Source: Phycisphaerales bacterium
GTDB lineage: Bacteria > Planctomycetota > Phycisphaerae > Phycisphaerales > UBA1924
Direction of reading: 5' to 3'
Length of the DNA stretch: 64,000 nt
NCBI GenBank assembly: GCA_020853815.1
Contig: JADYYE010000036.1
Location: 62,001 to 126,000 of the forward strand
Made by a program: the position numbers and the translations under genes. Below are positions 17,787 through 25,163 of this stretch, piece by piece; within the stretch, counting starts at the first letter, position 1; every line of letters begins with the position of its first letter. The notes below the pieces were generated by a model. That model saw only the letters and a program-made list of their open reading frames with translations. It ran no database searches and was not told where the DNA came from.

Positions 17787-18547
17787 CGCGCGCCTCCCGC
17801 GCCTGTTGCGGCGCCGGTTGCAGAGGTGGCCGCCGTACTCACCAGCGAGCCGAGCTTTTCGCGCCGCTCGAATCGTGCCGACATCGCCGGGTCGTGGCTG
17901 ACGCACAGGAGCGCCGCTCCCAGCTCGCGGCAAACGGATTGGATCAGGTCCATCGCGTGCTCGGCGTTCTCAGGATCAAGGCTGGCCGTCGGTTCATCGG
18001 CGAGCACCAGCGCCGGGCGGCACACGACCGCCCGCGCCACCGCGACGCGCTGCTGCTGACCGACCGAGAGTTCTTCCGGGGCGGCGTGGATGCGCGTGAT
18101 TCCAAGGCGCGAAAGAGCCGCCTCCGCAAGTTCCTGGTGGTTGGCCGGCGGCACGCTCGAAAACATCAGCGCCGCCAGCACGTTTTCGAGCGCCGAGAAT
18201 CCCGAGAGAAGGTTGAAGGTCTGGAAGATCATGCCGATCGCGGTGCCGCGGAAGCGATCGCGCGGCGCTCCGGCCAGCGCGTGGATGTTCGTGCCGTCCA
18301 CGAGCACCGTTCCCTCCGTGGGATCGACGAGGCCCGCGATGAGGTGGAGGAGTGTGCTTTTGCCGGTGCCAGAGCCGCCGGTGAGGAGCACCTGTTCTCC
18401 GTGCGCGACGTTGAGCGTGGGGAGGTCGATGGTCCACGCGTCCGGGGGCGTGTCGACCGCGCCGACGTAGCGGAAGCGCAGGCCGTTGACAGAGAGGGCC
18501 GGGGGCTTGGCCCCCGATCCATCGCGGAGCTTGGGTGTGTTGGTCAT
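17783..18547 (-). CDS. ABC transporter ATP-binding protein, LolD/MacB family
   Basis: A 254-residue ATPase with Walker A GGSGTGKST, signature LSVGQQQR and Walker B ALVLADEP followed by TASLD, all in the usual order. The sequence is closest in style to LolD/MacB/FtsE ATPases that partner FtsX-type permeases. Its stop overlaps the start of the downstream permease gene, and the anchored DUF3299-like gene follows, giving a likely three-gene export or lipoprotein-handling unit. The first 20 residues and the last 20 (Ala/Gly-rich) lie outside the ATPase core. Confidence 0.92.
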   Translation of the reverse strand: MTNTPKLRDGSGAKPPALSVNGLRFRYVGAVDTPPDAWTIDLPTLNVAHGEQVLLTGGSGTGKSTLLHLIAGLVDPTEGTVLVDGTNIHALAGAPRDRFRGTAIGMIFQTFNLLSGFSALENVLAALMFSSVPPANHQELAEAALSRLGITRIHAAPEELSVGQQQRVAVARAVVCRPALVLADEPTASLDPENAEHAMDLIQSVCRELGAALLCVSHDPAMSARFERREKLGSLVSTAATSATGAATGAGGAR

Positions 18548-18654
18548 CGTGCTCCTGACTTCGTGAGGTCGCCGCCCGGGCCGCCCGGGCCGCCTGGCCG
18601 CGCCCCGAAGAGAGTACGCGGAACGGGGCGTATCCGGCTTGTACTCTGCCCAAT

Positions 18655-18684
18655 CCCGGCGGGGCGCTTTCGCGCCGTGCCGGG
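18655..18684 (-). terminator. Hairpin with GAAA tetraloop downstream of surface-protein gene
   Basis: On the minus strand a GC-rich stem of about 13 bases with two internal mismatches closes on a GAAA loop. It lies 24 bases after the stop of the VPAPGA surface-protein gene. No T-tract follows, so termination is only likely. Confidence 0.45.
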
Positions 18685-18707
18685 TGCTCTCTCTCCCAGT
18701 AATCAGA

Positions 18708-19397
18708 TCAGCGGCGACGGCGCAGCGCGATCAGCCCGCCGAAGGCGAGCATCCCCGCGGCCCCGGGAGCCGGGACCAGGTTCTCCTCGGTCCAATCGAT
18801 CGCCGCGTCATGCTGCGTGTCGTCCGCACCGTCGTTGAACACCACCCAGAAGCTGGGCGAGTTGATGATGCCCGCCTGCGTCGTGGTGAGCTCGAGCTCG
18901 AGCAGATAAATCCCCGGCCCGGTCCGACCATTCACATAGTAAATCGGGTGGTCGTCCAGATCGCCCGATCCGGGGAATGAAAATCCCCAGCCGGCGGCGA
19001 TGGGTGAAGAGGGATCGGCAAATGGCGTGTCGACGAACGCCGTGCCCGCCGGGTTCTCGATGCGCATCGTCTCGCTGGCGATGGTGTCGAAGTCCATGCC
19101 GTTCCACACGCGAAGGGCCTTGCGGACGTTGAAGCTGATGAGTTCGCCGGAGCCAAGGGTGCCGGCCTGGGCGAAGAAACCGGGCTCGTCGGAAACGCCG
19201 TCGGAAATGAGCATCTCGCCGCCGAAGACGCGCTCGCCGGGTTGCACGAATTCGCCGAAGCCGTTGTCGAGCACTTCGCCAACCTTGAGCGAGCCCCCGA
19301 CGATCTTGAAGCCGATGTCGCCGCCGTGGGCCAGCACGCCCCCGGTCATCGAAGCCGCCGCGACCGCCACCAGAATGCTCGAAGTAACCTTGTTCAT
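18708..19397 (-). CDS. Secreted protein with PEP-CTERM-like sorting tail
   Basis: A 229-residue protein with a signal peptide (residues 1-23, ending VLA) and a C-terminal tail starting VPAPGAAG, followed by a hydrophobic helix and a final RRRR. This is the exosortase-type (PEP-CTERM-like) signal common in Phycisphaerae. The mature domain is related to the neighbour at 19575-20357: both have FNVRKALRVWNGMDFD or a close variant, a segment ending in GIYLLELEL, and an SFWVVFN/SYWLVFN strand. Function unknown; a surface or matrix protein is likely. A 35-base CT tract lies 97 bases upstream of the start codon. The ATG at 19397 is chosen because the signal peptide begins there. Confidence 0.8.
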   Translation of the reverse strand: MNKVTSSILVAVAAASMTGGVLAHGGDIGFKIVGGSLKVGEVLDNGFGEFVQPGERVFGGEMLISDGVSDEPGFFAQAGTLGSGELISFNVRKALRVWNGMDFDTIASETMRIENPAGTAFVDTPFADPSSPIAAGWGFSFPGSGDLDDHPIYYVNGRTGPGIYLLELELTTTQAGIINSPSFWVVFNDGADDTQHDAAIDWTEENLVPAPGAAGMLAFGGLIALRRRR

Positions 19398-19490
19398 CTG
19401 ACTCTCTCCTGCTCGCCCAGAGCGCGAGCTCTCATGTGAATTTGATGCCGTGTGCGGAGCGTCGAAACACACGACGCCGAAGACCGCCCG

Positions 19491-19572
<82 letters not shown>

Positions 19573-19574
19573 TC

Positions 19575-20357
19575 TCAACATCCCGCGTCGAATGCACTGG
19601 CGAACATGTCGTAGTCGTCGCCGTTGACGAATCCGTCGTGGTTGATGTCCGCGGCCGGGTCCGCGATGTCAAAGACGCTGGCGAATGCGTCGTAGTCGTC
19701 GCCGTTGACGAATCCGTCGTGGTTGAAATCCGCGACGCATCCGCCGCCCAGGTAGTGGTCTTCCACCCACGCGAACGCGGCGTCCTGGTTCTCCTGGGTG
19801 TCGTTCTGGTTGAACACGAGCCAGTAGGAATCGCTGGTCTGGATGCCGGAGGTGCTCCAGAGTTCGAGCTCCAGCAGGTAGATGCCGCTGCTCGCGGGCG
19901 AGAGAAGGGTGTACCCCCAGTGGTGATGGAACTTTCCGAACGAGTTTGCGGCCAGCGAAAAGCCGACGACCGGCGTGTCGTTCAGCGGCGTGAGGATCGG
20001 CCCAAGGTTGCCGAGCCTGATCTGAATCCGCTCGCCCGGGATCGCGTCAAAGTCGAGCCCATCCCACTTGCGGAGCGCCTTGCGGATAGTGAATCCCACG
20101 CCGCTGCCGGCGGGGAACGTCTCTTCCTCGGAGTCCATGCCCGGGTCGTTGGTGAAGTTCGGCGACTCGCCGAAATCCGCCTGGAACACGCGAACGCCGG
20201 GCTCGGGAAGCCCGGTGTCGACGTTGACCTGCCCGGTCACGATCCTATTGCTCTGGGCGTAGAGCAGGATGTCGCCCGCGTGGAGCTGCGCCATCGCGGT
20301 CCCCGCGAAGATGGCGAGCGTCGCAGCCGCAACCATGCCCCTTTTCAGTGTGTTCAT
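19575..20357 (-). CDS. Secreted protein with two C-terminal dockerin-like calcium loops
   Basis: A 260-residue protein with a signal peptide (residues 1-23, ending AMA). Its domain is paralogous to the adjacent VPAPGA protein (FTIRKALRKWDGLDFD, GIYLLELEL). The C-terminus has two near-identical segments, DFNHDGFVNGDDYDAF and DINHDGFVNGDDYDMF, which fit the Asp/Asn-x-Asp calcium loops of dockerin type I and EF-hand modules. Dockerins bind cohesins in cellulosomes, but in planctomycetes such tails are common on secreted proteins with no known scaffold. The ATG at 20357 has AGGAGA six bases upstream, which favours it over the ATG at 20375. Confidence 0.8.
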   Translation of the reverse strand: MNTLKRGMVAAATLAIFAGTAMAQLHAGDILLYAQSNRIVTGQVNVDTGLPEPGVRVFQADFGESPNFTNDPGMDSEEETFPAGSGVGFTIRKALRKWDGLDFDAIPGERIQIRLGNLGPILTPLNDTPVVGFSLAANSFGKFHHHWGYTLLSPASSGIYLLELELWSTSGIQTSDSYWLVFNQNDTQENQDAAFAWVEDHYLGGGCVADFNHDGFVNGDDYDAFASVFDIADPAADINHDGFVNGDDYDMFASAFDAGC

Positions 20358-20405
20358 GTCGATCTCCTGACTCAATCGGATGTGCTGAGGACTCTCTGGC
20401 GCGGC

Positions 20406-21317
20406 CTACTTGGAGTAAGGAGTCGCGCCGGGGTTGAACTTATTGTGATCGAAATCTGTGTACACCTCGCCGAACTTCAGGGTCTTGGCGTGCCCGTCAA
20501 GAAACCCGTAGTTGGCGACACTCGCAAACGACCTTTCGGGACCGCCGTGGGCGTTCAGCTCCAATTCGGAACTGGCGACGCTCGGCGCGTTTTCGTCGCC
20601 GCCGTCGCTCCATCCTTCGGCGTGGATATGGTCCGACTTGGCATAGTCGCTCCCCGTATGCCCCTCGTTCATCATCACGAAGTGAACGGTGGAATCCGGG
20701 AACGGCACTTTCGTGCGTCGGTCGTAGGGCTCTTTCTTTGGATCAAACCCCGGATTCACGCTGCGCGTGAGCCAGTTGTTCAATCCGTAGCTGGTCCAGC
20801 GCGCCAGCTTCCGCGTGTCGGGCGACAGGCCGTCCCGCACCGCGGCCATCAGGTCATCAAACGTCATTCCCGGGTCCTGCCCGCCCTGCTTGATCGCCCA
20901 CTTCGGTGAATCATCGCCGGGTGAACGCAGGATCAGAGAGCCTCCCGCGTACTCCGCGAGCGTGACCGGCCACGCCCGCTTCACCTCGGCCAACGTCGCG
21001 CTCCCGCCGTGCGAGAGTGCGGCGTCGACAAACGCCTCCTTATTCGCGTCCATGTAGAACTCGTGGGCGAGTTCCAACTGACGCATCTGGCTGAGGCATT
21101 TCACCGTACGGCCCGATCGTCTCGCCGACGAGAGCGCGGGCAGCAGGATCGAGATGAGAATCGCGATGATGGCGATGACGACCAGAAGCTCGATCAGCGT
21201 AAACGCCGCGCGAGCCCGAGGACGCCCGCTAGGGGCGGATCCGGGAATGCATGACATGGGATGGGATCCATCGCCGAGCGAGTTCATCGCATCGGCGGAG
21301 ATGCTGGAGAAAGCCAC
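20406..21317 (-). CDS. Type II/IV pseudopilin-like protein (prepilin N-terminal signal)
   Basis: A protein of up to 303 residues. Its hydrophobic segment AFTLIELLVVIAIIAILISI is the prepilin cleavage-methylation motif with the conserved glutamate at +5 after the cleavage point. The body ends in a strand resembling the FLDGHAKTL ending of planctomycete DUF1559-type pseudopilins. Internal ATGs at 21287 and 21257 are alternative starts; no ribosome-binding site decides between them. Many such proteins occur in planctomycetes, and most have no assigned role in a pilus or secretion system. It is the third exported protein in a row on this strand. Confidence 0.8.
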   Translation of the reverse strand: MAFSSISADAMNSLGDGSHPMSCIPGSAPSGRPRARAAFTLIELLVVIAIIAILISILLPALSSARRSGRTVKCLSQMRQLELAHEFYMDANKEAFVDAALSHGGSATLAEVKRAWPVTLAEYAGGSLILRSPGDDSPKWAIKQGGQDPGMTFDDLMAAVRDGLSPDTRKLARWTSYGLNNWLTRSVNPGFDPKKEPYDRRTKVPFPDSTVHFVMMNEGHTGSDYAKSDHIHAEGWSDGGDENAPSVASSELELNAHGGPERSFASVANYGFLDGHAKTLKFGEVYTDFDHNKFNPGATPYSK

Positions 21318-21378
21318 GCCGCGACGGGCCGTCCCTCGGCCGTCGCCACTTCAAAGGATGCAACGTGACCGGATTGGC

Positions 21379-21801
21379 TCAGGCGACCGGTGGTGCACGC
21401 GAGCGGATCGAGGCCGCGGGCCGTATTGACCGCACCTGATCGTCGAACGGGATGCAGCGGTCAATTGCAAAATCGGTGTGGACGTAGACGGGAGCCGGCG
21501 TGGGCGTTCCCGTCTTGGTCAGGCGAGCCCATTCAAGATCCCGGCATGTGTCGCAAGACGCTGAGACCTCGTCTCCGCCGAACCCGGCCGAGTTCGCGTG
21601 CTGTTCAGCGTCGTGATCGTGGCCCCCGTGGAGGGTGATCGAGGCGGCGAGGTGAAGGTGATCGTGCGAGGCCGCAAGGTGAACGCGCTGAACGCCGCCC
21701 GGCCCGAGGCACAGGACGCCGATCAGCGCAAAGCACAGCCACCGCCACCAGTCGCTTGGGGCGCGGGTCACTGCCAGGGGTTCGGCTCGTCCTGTCACCA
21801 T
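21379..21801 (-). CDS. Small His-rich membrane-associated protein
   Basis: A protein of up to 140 residues with one hydrophobic helix near the N-terminus (WLCFALIGVLCLGPG), a histidine-rich stretch (HDHLHLAAS and HGGHDHDAEQH) and a later CDTC pair. The histidine and cysteine content suggests metal binding on the outer side of the inner membrane. An 18-bp palindrome ends nine bases before the ATG, so transcription is probably controlled by a metal-responsive repressor. No ribosome-binding site is visible at 21801, and a GTG at 21771 is an alternative start. No established family is claimed; a role in zinc or iron handling is inference. Confidence 0.55.
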   Translation of the reverse strand: MVTGRAEPLAVTRAPSDWWRWLCFALIGVLCLGPGGVQRVHLAASHDHLHLAASITLHGGHDHDAEQHANSAGFGGDEVSASCDTCRDLEWARLTKTGTPTPAPVYVHTDFAIDRCIPFDDQVRSIRPAASIRSRAPPVA

Positions 21802-21809
21802 GCGCGGGC

Positions 21810-21827
21810 GTGAGAATCGATTCTCAC
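21810..21827. promoter_or_regulatory. 18-bp perfect palindrome, Fur/Zur-like operator
   Basis: GTGAGAATCGATTCTCAC is a perfect palindrome. Its seven-base halves TGAGAAT/ATTCTCA equal the halves of Fur-type 7-1-7 boxes, but with two central bases instead of one. It lies immediately upstream of the His-rich protein gene and within the 58-base gap after the LuxR gene, where it would block transcription or translation start. Confidence 0.6.
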
Positions 21828-21859
21828 TGGCAACAGGCTATCGGGGGACGGGCGGTTCG

Positions 21860-22561
21860 TCAAGAGATTTCGCGAGCGACGGGCGTGGCGGTGCCGCCAT
21901 GGATGCGGTCGATTTCCTGATCCCGAACCAGCCCCAGCCGGAGGGCGATCTGGGCAAGCTCGACGCGGTTCGAGACGTTGAGCTTGGTCCCCAAGGACGC
22001 ACGATGCCACTCGATGGTTTTCACGCTACGGTGCAGGCGATTGGCGATCTCGGCCGTGGAGAGCCCCTCTCCGATAAGCGACAGCACCTCGCGTTCGCGT
22101 TCCGTGAGCTTTTCGAGTTCACCGAAGTCGTCGTGGCGGAGGCGGGTCGTGGTCACGCCGTGCGGATCGCGCCCGGCGATGCCCAGGACGTGAAGAACCC
22201 TGGGGGTGCTGCCGGGCGGCGTCGGGAGGGGGCGGAAAGCGCACTGCGACGTGACGCCCCAGGTCGTCCCGATGGTGTTCTCGGGGCGGCCCGAGGTGGC
22301 GACTCGCCGGATCACCTCGATCCGATCCTGAAAGATCTCAGGCGTCATGAACTCGGAGAGGTTTCGTCCTACCAGCCCGCCCGGAGCGACCTGGAACGCA
22401 CGCTCGATCAGGTCGTTGGCCGCGAGAAAACGCCCATTAATGTCTAGAATCGAAACCGGACTTTTGCTTGCGTAGAACAAAAGTTGCCAGAGCACCGCCG
22501 CATCGTTGGTCGGGCTTTGGTCCGGGCACCATCCGTCGCAAATCACCAGCTCGTCAGACAT
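21860..22561 (-). CDS. PAS-LuxR transcriptional regulator
   Basis: A 233-residue regulator with an N-terminal PAS-like sensor (about residues 20-125, including SPVSILDINGRFLAAND) and a C-terminal LuxR/FixJ helix-turn-helix (LTEREREVLSLIGEGLSTAEIA followed by SVKTIEWHR). It lacks a receiver domain, so the signal is probably bound or sensed by PAS directly. The ATG at 22561 is preceded by GGGAG with five-base spacing. The downstream gene in the same direction is the His-rich protein, separated by the Fur-like palindrome. Target genes are unknown. Confidence 0.85.
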   Translation of the reverse strand: MSDELVICDGWCPDQSPTNDAAVLWQLLFYASKSPVSILDINGRFLAANDLIERAFQVAPGGLVGRNLSEFMTPEIFQDRIEVIRRVATSGRPENTIGTTWGVTSQCAFRPLPTPPGSTPRVLHVLGIAGRDPHGVTTTRLRHDDFGELEKLTEREREVLSLIGEGLSTAEIANRLHRSVKTIEWHRASLGTKLNVSNRVELAQIALRLGLVRDQEIDRIHGGTATPVAREIS

Positions 22562-22808
22562 GGAAGCTCCCACATGGCCTCTTGGGACAGCGCCCCACGC
22601 GTGTCCGTCGAGAATCCGTTCCAGACGCTACCGCGATCGGGCCTCCCATGAGTTCGCGCGGGCGATCTCAGCGCCGAAAGCTCCAACGGGACTCGCCGGT
22701 CACACCCGACGCTCCCGATTCTGTCCGATGCTCCTCCTCGTTGACTGGCCGCGTACCGGAAGAACTCCGATCACGCGTGCATACCCCTCTAGGAAGCGCC
22801 GGAATGTC

Positions 22809-22859
22809 CCGGCGTGGCGAGCCAGAAGTCAAACTTATATTGAAATATCGCCACGCCGG
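22809..22859. repeat. 12-bp perfect inverted repeat in the 381-base gap before crcB
   Basis: CCGGCGTGGCGA at 22809-22820 is matched by TCGCCACGCCGG at 22848-22859 around an AT-rich 27-base loop. It lies about 84 bases before the crcB start, in the divergent gap (22562-22942) shared with the LuxR gene. The rest of this gap shows no clear promoter, riboswitch or ORF. Confidence 0.8.
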
Positions 22860-22942
22860 ACCCCTGGATGCACATTCCCCACCAAACCAGAGTTTTCCCT
22901 GAGCGATCGGGCGAGGAGATCCGCTCGCGGTAGAATGTGCCG

Positions 22943-23323
22943 ATGTGGCGAGAATGCTTGATCGTCGGGGGGTTCGGCGGCGCCGGTGCGATGGTTCGAT
23001 TCGTGCTGTCTGCTTGGGTAAACACCCGCTTTCCCACCCATTTGGGTGGGGGCACGCTCGCGGTCAACGTCGCCGGCTGCCTTCTCGGCGGCGTCATTCT
23101 CGCCCTGCTCGAAACCCACCGCCCGATCAACGACACGCTGCGATTGGCGATGACGATCGGGTTTCTCGGCGGTCTGACCACTTTCTCCGCCTTTGGCTGC
23201 GAGGTTTTCCAGCTCATCCGCGACCAACGACCGATGGTGGCGGCGGGGCTGGCGGCCGCCAACGTGCTGCTCGGTCTCGTCGCCGTTTCGATCGGATTCC
23301 TCCTGGTCCGCCGGGTCTTGTGA
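22943..23323 (+). CDS. crcB: Fluoride channel CrcB/Fluc
   Basis: A 126-residue protein with four membrane helices. It carries the family landmarks GGFGGAGAMVRF near the N-terminus, GTLAVNVAGC in helix 2 and GFLGGLTTFSAFG in helix 3, where the TTFS residues line the pore. Fluc channels are dual-topology dimers that export fluoride passively. The ATG at 22943 is preferred over the GTG at 22937. No fluoride riboswitch consensus was recognised upstream, although an inverted repeat is present. The LOG-family gene follows 48 bases later. Confidence 0.93.
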   Translation: MWRECLIVGGFGGAGAMVRFVLSAWVNTRFPTHLGGGTLAVNVAGCLLGGVILALLETHRPINDTLRLAMTIGFLGGLTTFSAFGCEVFQLIRDQRPMVAAGLAAANVLLGLVAVSIGFLLVRRVL

Positions 23324-23371
23324 AGCCGTACCGTTTGGTCTTGGATTTCCTGAAGAACCGATCGGTTCCCC

Positions 23372-24148
23372 ATGACGATCGACCTGAATTCCAAAGTCGG
23401 GAACGCCGGCAAGGCCTGGGTCAAGCCGTCGCACCCGGACGAGCACAGCTTCCTGGCCGGCCCGCTGTCGCGCGGCGAGGAGTTCCTTCGCGCCTGCCGA
23501 ATCTTCGCCGAGTTCATCAAGGGTTTTCGTTCGCTGCACTTCGTCGGGCCGTGCGTGACGGTCTTCGGCTCGGCGCGATTCCCCGAGGATCACCCGTATT
23601 ATGCGCTGGCGCGCGAGGTCGGGCGAAAGGTGGCGGAGCTGGACCTGACGGTGATGACGGGCGGCGGACCGGGGATCATGGAGGCCGCCAACCGAGGGGC
23701 CAAGGAACGCGGCGGGCGCTCGCTGGGTTGTAACATCACGCTCCCCAAAGAGCAACAACCCAATCCATATCTGGACAAATGGATCGAGTTTCGCTATTTC
23801 TTCGTTCGCAAGGTGATGCTGGTCAAGTACTCGTATGCCTTCGTGGTGCTGCCCGGCGGCTTCGGCACGCTCGATGAAGTCTTTGAGACCGTCACGCTCG
23901 TCCAGACACAGAAGATCCGGAACTTCCCCGTCATTCTCATGGGTGTCTCGTTCTGGGCACCCCTGATCGATTTCCTCCGCGACAAGATGCTCGCGATGGG
24001 GACGATCGGGCACGGCGACCTCGACCTCCTCATCCTCACCGACTCGCCCGACGAAGCGATGGAGCACATCAAGCGCGGCGTGGATGCCAACTACCCCGAA
24101 ACGCTCAAACGCCCGCTCCGGCGGCGCTGGTGGTTGTTGGAGAGGTAG
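23372..24148 (+). CDS. LOG-family (TIGR00730) nucleotide 5'-monophosphate phosphoribohydrolase
   Basis: A 258-residue Rossmann protein with MTGGGPGIMEAANRGA and PGGFGTLDEVFE. The second is the PGGxGTxxE motif of the LOG/YgdH 'lysine decarboxylase' family. These enzymes release the base from nucleotide 5'-monophosphates, including cytokinin nucleotides in plants; bacterial members work in nucleotide salvage or PpnN-like turnover. An N-terminal region of about 50 residues precedes the fold and helps distinguish the longer bacterial type. The gene follows crcB, and an inverted-repeat element lies downstream. Confidence 0.85.
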   Translation: MTIDLNSKVGNAGKAWVKPSHPDEHSFLAGPLSRGEEFLRACRIFAEFIKGFRSLHFVGPCVTVFGSARFPEDHPYYALAREVGRKVAELDLTVMTGGGPGIMEAANRGAKERGGRSLGCNITLPKEQQPNPYLDKWIEFRYFFVRKVMLVKYSYAFVVLPGGFGTLDEVFETVTLVQTQKIRNFPVILMGVSFWAPLIDFLRDKMLAMGTIGHGDLDLLILTDSPDEAMEHIKRGVDANYPETLKRPLRRRWWLLER

Positions 24149-24276
24149 GCATCGGGGATCGGGAAAGCCCAGACGTGGCGGGGCAGAGCCAAATGGCCGA
24201 AGTGAAAAACGGCGAGGTGGCAGAGTGGCACGTTGGACTGCGCCGCGCACGACCAACGAATTCCCGAAGCCCCATT

Positions 24277-24373
24277 GGAACCTCTGAACAATTCGAGTTC
24301 AGCCGCGAGGTCCGCTTCCAGTGGGCTGAAAAACCGCCTCGGAGAGGCGGGCCACCAAATACTCAGAGGTTCC
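24277..24373. repeat. 97-bp element with 11-bp terminal inverted repeats
   Basis: GGAACCTCTGA (24277-24287) and its exact inverse TCAGAGGTTCC (24363-24373) enclose a region that includes a CCGCCT/AGGCGG hairpin. Flanking bases continue an imperfect pairing (CATT against AATG). It is intergenic between convergent genes and looks like a small non-autonomous palindromic element. Confidence 0.6.
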
Positions 24374-24409
24374 CATTGCCTGTTTGGACGTCTCGCCGTC
24401 TTGGCTCTT

Positions 24410-24444
24410 CCCAGTGCCTATTGCCCAGTGCCAAGTGCCTTCTT
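24410..24444. repeat. Heptanucleotide array overlapping a gene's 3' end
   Basis: Units read CCCAGTG, CCTATTG, CCCAGTG, CCAAGTG, CCTTCTT. The array overlaps the last codons and stop of the minus-strand TlyA-like gene, so it supplies the protein's C-terminal residues. Confidence 0.8.
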
Positions 24445-25044
24445 CAGTTCCACCAGCCATTCGCGATTGCCCGTGCCGCCCGAGCTCTTGCCCGCCTTGC
24501 CACCCAGGATGGGCGACTCGACCACGCCCAGCACCTGAGCGCCCAATGACGGCATTTTCTCGATCACTCCAGCGAGCACCGATTCGGCCAACTCCGGCGA
24601 GAGCACGCCGCCGCGCGGGAGTTCCTGGCCCTGATCCTTCAGCTCATAGTGGGGCTTGACGAGCGTGATGATGCGCCCCTGGGGGCGCAGCCACTTGAGT
24701 GCCGCGGGCACAACCAAGCGCTGCGGCGTCCATCCAAGATCGATGACGACAAGGTCCACGCCGCCCTCGATCGGCGTCGCGTGCAGCGCGTTGGTGCGTT
24801 CGCGCAGCGTGACGCGGGGGTCGTTGCGGAGCTTCCACGCGAACTCGCCGTAGGCCGTGTCGACCGACACGACGCGTTCGGCGCCTGCTTGGAGCAGACA
24901 ATCGGTGAACCCGCCGGTGCTGCAGCCAAGATCGGCGCAGACGAACCCGCGCGGCTCCATCGCAAAGTGCGTGAGCGCGTGTCGGAGTTTCAGCCCGCCG
25001 CGGCTGACGTAAGGGTTGTCGGGGTCTTTTCGTGTCGCGGACAT
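24418..25044 (-). CDS. TlyA/FtsJ-like rRNA methyltransferase lacking the S4 domain
   Basis: A 208-residue SAM-dependent methyltransferase with YVSRGGLKLRHAL, the SAM-binding DLGCSTGGFTDCLLQAGA, VVIDLGW and TLVKPHYE. These supply the Asp and Lys of the FtsJ-type catalytic set, with a late glutamate in WLVELKK. TlyA proteins 2'-O-methylate rRNA and normally begin with a 60-residue S4 RNA-binding domain. Here nothing resembling S4 precedes YVSRGG, whichever in-frame start is used (25044 or 25119). A shortened protein or an accessory substrate-binding partner would be expected. The final residues are encoded by a heptanucleotide array. Confidence 0.8.
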   Translation of the reverse strand: MSATRKDPDNPYVSRGGLKLRHALTHFAMEPRGFVCADLGCSTGGFTDCLLQAGAERVVSVDTAYGEFAWKLRNDPRVTLRERTNALHATPIEGGVDLVVIDLGWTPQRLVVPAALKWLRPQGRIITLVKPHYELKDQGQELPRGGVLSPELAESVLAGVIEKMPSLGAQVLGVVESPILGGKAGKSSGGTGNREWLVELKKALGTGQ

Positions 25045-25104
25045 ACGGTCTCGGAGTGAACGCGCGCGGATTCGACTTGATTCGCGTGTTTGAGGGTAAC
25101 CGAC

Positions 25105-25132
25105 CCGGACCTTCGCCAAGCCTCAGGTCCGG
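25105..25132. repeat. GGACCTGAG-type hairpin, copy 1
   Basis: Arms CCGGACCT (25105-25112) and AGGTCCGG (25125-25132) with a 12-base loop. On the minus strand it reads GGACCTGAG...AGGTCC, matching copies at 27319 and 56281. It lies between lpxI and the TlyA-like gene. Confidence 0.75.
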
Positions 25133-25163
25133 CGTCCAAAGACAGGGCTTGTCGCGAGTCGAG

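Noticed and set aside
22562-22942. Fluoride riboswitch before crcB
   Set aside because: The conserved bases of the crcB motif (GGCGAUGG...GUUCGCC and GCUGAU...CU) were searched for by eye and not found; only a simple inverted repeat is present.
24229-24246. Sigma-54 promoter (TGGCACGTTGGACTGC)
   Set aside because: The GG-to-GC spacing is eleven bases rather than ten, and no gene starts downstream on that strand.
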